Position numbers and translations under genes: made by a program. Shown here piece by piece: positions 61,030-64,000 of a stretch of DNA of 64,000 nt. The DNA is taken from the NCBI GenBank assembly GCA_963422745.1, contig OY730477.1:1364001-1428000 (forward strand). The letters run 5' to 3'. The notes under the pieces were generated by a model, which was not told where the DNA came from, made no database searches, and worked only from the letters and a program-made list of their open reading frames with translations. Source of the DNA: G963422745 sp963422745 (GTDB lineage: Bacteria; Actinomycetota; Acidimicrobiia; Acidimicrobiales; Aldehydirespiratoraceae). How positions within the stretch are numbered: position 1 is the stretch's first letter; every line of letters starts with the position of its first letter.

Positions 61030-62485
61030 AGGAGGACGGCGCCAGAAACTGGCCGCTTTCTTGACCGGGACGACGGACGAACCGAGTGAACCGGCAACCG
61101 AACCTACACCACCGCTGCGCGACCCTGTGGTTGTTCGCCCAAAAAAGCGTGTGGCACGACCTGTCAGCTCGGTTCAAACCCCGGCTCCCAGGACGGTTCG
61201 CTCCGCTATCGCGACGCCGCCTGCGCTGCCGGATCATCTGGCTCCTCCGGGAGTCGTGATCGTTGCGGCTGTCGACGATGACGGCACCGAGTGGGTGCTC
61301 GAAGACGACCCTGAGGCGGACCTGATCGTAGATCCCAGATATGAAGAAGAAGACCGGAACTGGGTTCGGTACCGCAGTCGGTGGGGTGGATTCCTACGAC
61401 TCGCCGTTCTCATTGTTTTGGTCTTGTGGGGGTTTACTGTAGCGAGGGGCCGCCTTGAGGACTGGGTCGACCGCCAGATCACGCCGGAAGGCTCATTAGG
61501 CCCGACCGTTGAGTTCACGATTCACGACGGCGAAACCACAAACGGTGTTGCCACTGCCTTGGAGAACGCCAATATCATCAGCAACTCCACCGTTTTTCGT
61601 TACTGGTTGCGTTGCGACGGCGACCTCACATGGCGGTTCCTGAGCTGCAGCAACGACAGGGTCTTTCATGCTGGAGACTACGAGTTACGCGAGAACATGT
61701 CGTTCGCGGCCGTTGAGGAACTCCTTGAAGGAGGGCCGATCCCTGTCGTGTACAACACAATCACGATTCCTGAAGGCCTGCGACTCAACGAGGTCATCGA
61801 GCGATTGTTGGCGCTGAACCCCAGTTTCAGGCGTCCGCAGCTCCAAGCTGCGATCAACAACCCAAACCTGGCGTCGGAGTTCCTTGTCCCAGGCGTCGCA
61901 AATGACAAGAGGCTTGAAGGCACCCTGTTCCCATCCACATACGACATCGCCGAAGCTGATCTCGGCGACGAGGCTCGGTTCCTTAAACGCATGGTTGATA
62001 CCTTCGACCAAAGGTTCAGCCGACTTCTTGATGACCTCGGTCGAGATCCGGTCATCGCCGAACTCGGGCTCAGCGACTATCAGGTCATCGTCATAGCGTC
62101 ACTCATTGAGGAGGAGGCCAAGACCGATGTCGACCGGCCTTTGATGGCGCGCGCGATCTACAACCGGTTGTCGCAAGACATGCCGCTTCAGATCGATGCA
62201 TCGGTCTACTACGCGGCAGGCAAGGCATTCACAGAACCTCTATTTCAATCGGACCTGGATTCCGATTCGCCCTACAATACTTACATCAACACCGACGTTC
62301 CGCCGACGCCTATAGCAGCTCCCGGGGAGAAGGCACTTCGAGCCGCACTTGCCCCGGCCGCGGGTGACTGGCTGTTTTGGGTGCGTACCGATCACGATGG
62401 GGTCATCGGAGCGCACACGTTCTCGACGACCCTTGATGAGCACAACCAGGCGGTTGAGGTCTGTCGCAGACTCCGCTACTGCTGA
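61022..62485 (+). CDS. mltG: Endolytic murein transglycosylase MltG
   Basis: 487 aa from MAEGGRRQKLAAFLTG, overlapping ruvX. Long Pro/Asp-rich cytosolic N-terminus, one helix (FLRLAVLIVLVLWGFTVARG), then a LysM-like subdomain and YceG catalytic domain: VIVIASLIEEEAKTDVDRPL with the catalytic Glu, MPLQIDASVYYA, SPYNTYINTDVPPTPIAAPG. Cleaves nascent glycan strands outside the membrane. aroE start is 52 nt after. Confidence 0.93.
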   Translation: MAEGGRRQKLAAFLTGTTDEPSEPATEPTPPLRDPVVVRPKKRVARPVSSVQTPAPRTVRSAIATPPALPDHLAPPGVVIVAAVDDDGTEWVLEDDPEADLIVDPRYEEEDRNWVRYRSRWGGFLRLAVLIVLVLWGFTVARGRLEDWVDRQITPEGSLGPTVEFTIHDGETTNGVATALENANIISNSTVFRYWLRCDGDLTWRFLSCSNDRVFHAGDYELRENMSFAAVEELLEGGPIPVVYNTITIPEGLRLNEVIERLLALNPSFRRPQLQAAINNPNLASEFLVPGVANDKRLEGTLFPSTYDIAEADLGDEARFLKRMVDTFDQRFSRLLDDLGRDPVIAELGLSDYQVIVIASLIEEEAKTDVDRPLMARAIYNRLSQDMPLQIDASVYYAAGKAFTEPLFQSDLDSDSPYNTYINTDVPPTPIAAPGEKALRAALAPAAGDWLFWVRTDHDGVIGAHTFSTTLDEHNQAVEVCRRLRYC

Positions 62486-62537
62486 TGACGCAGGGCATTG
62501 GGCCTGTTTCGAGCCACCGAAGCAGGGATCGGTAGGC

Positions 62538-63392
62538 ATGGCTATCTCCGCCGCCACCAAGGTGGCTGGTGTGATCGGCGACCCTGTTGGCCATTCGCTG
62601 TCGCCGACTCTGCACAACGCTGCGTTCGCTTCGTTGGGACTCGACTGGGTATATGTCGCATTCGCGGTACCCGCGGGCCGCGCTGCGCAAGTCCCCGACA
62701 CAATGCGTCTATTGGGGATCATTGGGTTGTCTGTCACGATGCCGCACAAACAATCCGTGGCCAAAGCTGCCGACAAGCGAACCGTGGAAGCCGCCGCTTC
62801 GAACGCAGCCAACACCTTGACGCTTGGCGAAGACGGCACGGTCACGGCCCACAATACCGACGGTCCGGGATTCCTTGCCGGCCTGCGCCGGGAACTGGGT
62901 TTCGATGTCGAAGGTCGTCGGATCGCGATGATCGGCGCGGGTGGGGCTTCTAGGGCGGTGATCGATTCGGTGGTACGCGCCGGTGCCGCCGAGGTAGTGG
63001 TTCTCAATCGCAGCGCCGAGCGCGGCAAATCCGCAGCCGCAGTTGCCGGTGGGGTTGGTCGGGTCGGCCGAATCGAGGATCTCAGCAACGTAGATATCGT
63101 GGTCAACGCCACACCTGTCGGCATGGCCGGTCGTCCGGGCCTCCCGGTTCCGGCTGGTGTCGTCGGTTCCGGTCAGGTGGCCGTCGATTTGGTGTACCGG
63201 CGCGAACCGACCGCTTGGCTTCGTGTATGCGCTGAGCATGGTGCGTTGGTGCTTGACGGTTTGCCGATGCTGGTGCATCAAGCGGCAGAACAGGTCAAGG
63301 TGTGGACAAACTGCGATGCACCGATCGATGCAATGACACGAGCCATTGCCGAGCGCTTGGAGCCCGGCTCGGCGTTGCGGTCCGATCTATGA
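62538..63392 (+). CDS. aroE: Shikimate dehydrogenase
   Basis: 284 aa from MAISAATKVAGVIGDPVGHS. Shikimate site GHSLSPTLHNAAF and SVTMPHKQSVA (Lys), Asp in HNTDGPGF, NADP motif MIGAGGASRAV and NRSAERG, then NATPVGM. Reduces 3-dehydroshikimate. A frame extending back into mltG (62349) is unlikely. Same position as Rv2552c. Confidence 0.93.
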   Translation: MAISAATKVAGVIGDPVGHSLSPTLHNAAFASLGLDWVYVAFAVPAGRAAQVPDTMRLLGIIGLSVTMPHKQSVAKAADKRTVEAAASNAANTLTLGEDGTVTAHNTDGPGFLAGLRRELGFDVEGRRIAMIGAGGASRAVIDSVVRAGAAEVVVLNRSAERGKSAAAVAGGVGRVGRIEDLSNVDIVVNATPVGMAGRPGLPVPAGVVGSGQVAVDLVYRREPTAWLRVCAEHGALVLDGLPMLVHQAAEQVKVWTNCDAPIDAMTRAIAERLEPGSALRSDL

Positions 63393-63405
63393 CCAGGTCC
63401 GGTTT

Positions 63406-63957
63406 ATGGCTATAGGTGTTGCAGCGGCGGCCGAGTCAATGTGGGTCTGGATTCCGATGGTTGTTCTGATCGTTGCGATCGTGACGCTTTCGACGATCGA
63501 CGTGCTCACATACCGTTTACCGGATCGGATCGTCTTCACGTCGCTGTTGATATCGTTCCCTGCGATCGCGGCGGCGGCCTTGGCAATGGGCCGTCCTGGA
63601 GCTGTAGGTCAAGCAGTGGCCGGAATGATTGCCTACTTCTTGTTGTTGCTGGTTGCTCATCTCATCTCACCTGCGGGGCTTGGTTTCGGCGACGTCAAGT
63701 TCGCCTTGTTGTTGGGTTTGCATCTGGGATGGGTGGCGGGTTCGCAGCACTCGGGTTTGGCTCCGGTGATCCGTGTTGTGCTGTATGCGTTGGTTGTGGG
63801 GTGCGCGTTGGGTGTCGTCAGCGGCTTGGTGTCTGCGGTTGTGCACACGCTGCGTGGTCGTGTCGGTGCGGTGTCGTTGTCAGCTCGGAGCTTTCCTTTC
63901 GGTCCGGCGCTCGGGGCGGGAACACTGATCGTGATCTTCTTCGGCGACGCCATCTAA
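63406..63957 (+). CDS. A24-family prepilin peptidase
   Basis: 183 aa; ATG at 63406 after AGG, with 63439 as alternative. About six helices. Aspartates are in TLSTIDVLTYRLPD and GLGFGDVKFALLLGLHLGW (GxGD). Type IV prepilin peptidases cleave pilin leader peptides at the inner membrane. It lacks the N-terminal methylase Cys domain, as do short actinobacterial forms. Equivalent to Rv2551c. The 43 bases to the window end show only a possible -10 (TAGAAT). Confidence 0.85.
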   Translation: MAIGVAAAAESMWVWIPMVVLIVAIVTLSTIDVLTYRLPDRIVFTSLLISFPAIAAAALAMGRPGAVGQAVAGMIAYFLLLLVAHLISPAGLGFGDVKFALLLGLHLGWVAGSQHSGLAPVIRVVLYALVVGCALGVVSGLVSAVVHTLRGRVGAVSLSARSFPFGPALGAGTLIVIFFGDAI

Positions 63958-64000
63958 GCCGGATCAGTGTCGCGGTCGAACCATTTGGTTGGTTTAGAAT

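Overview
The window looks like a chromosomal segment of a marine-type actinobacterium, probably class Acidimicrobiia or a relative. This is inferred from gene content, not from a marker search. Supporting signs are an InhA-type enoyl-ACP reductase, MshC (mycothiol synthesis), the phosphatidylinositol-mannoside trio (PIP synthase, PatA-like acyltransferase, PimA-like glycosyltransferase), and a gene order from thrS to aroE and a prepilin peptidase that closely follows Mycobacterium tuberculosis Rv2614c to Rv2551c.

Layout. 1-7.2 kb: a heterodimer-type ABC exporter pair (one gene cut by the window edge), two CNNM/CBS membrane proteins, inhA and mshC. 7.2-8.0 kb: a PlsC acyltransferase. 8.0-31.5 kb: a methylated-amine island. 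It holds N-methylglutamate dehydrogenase (mgdA, mgdB and a fused mgdC-mgdD), a LysR and a cupin-XRE regulator, a gamma-glutamylmethylamide synthetase-type glutamine synthetase, N-methylglutamate synthase mgsABC, an unrecognised small protein, an orphan SoxB-like flavoprotein, a GFA/CENP-V zinc protein, a second orphan flavoprotein, trimethylamine monooxygenase (tmm), TMAO demethylase (tdm), four small membrane proteins and an Amt transporter. 32.1-64 kb: the housekeeping block thrS, HIT, pgsA, patA, pimA, pdxST, yebC, an esterase, ruvCAB, queA, tgt, yajC-secDF, apt, rel, hisS, aspS, two envelope-associated small genes, alaS, ruvX, mltG, aroE and a prepilin peptidase.

The island reads as a nearly complete route: TMA to TMAO (Tmm), TMAO to dimethylamine plus formaldehyde (Tdm), and monomethylamine to gamma-glutamylmethylamide (GMAS), N-methylglutamate (Mgs), then glutamate plus a folate-bound C1 unit (Mgd). 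The dimethylamine-to-monomethylamine step has no recognisable DmmDABC here. Two orphan flavoproteins and an unknown 149-aa protein are the candidates I can see.

The second theme is structural. Almost every gene-free gap longer than about 250 bases is filled by a locus-specific tandem repeat, most often with a period of 63-69 bp (97 and 114 bp elsewhere). In several cases the unit includes the stop codon region of the upstream gene or the start codon of the downstream gene. Similar in-frame repeats extend protein ends (ABC exporter N-terminus, RuvC, SecF and PimA C-termini). The units differ in sequence between loci, so the behaviour rather than one repeat family is shared. Other oddities are a Tgt without its zinc cysteines, an MshC with HLGQ in place of HLGH, and an M48-like protein that has lost its metal ligands.
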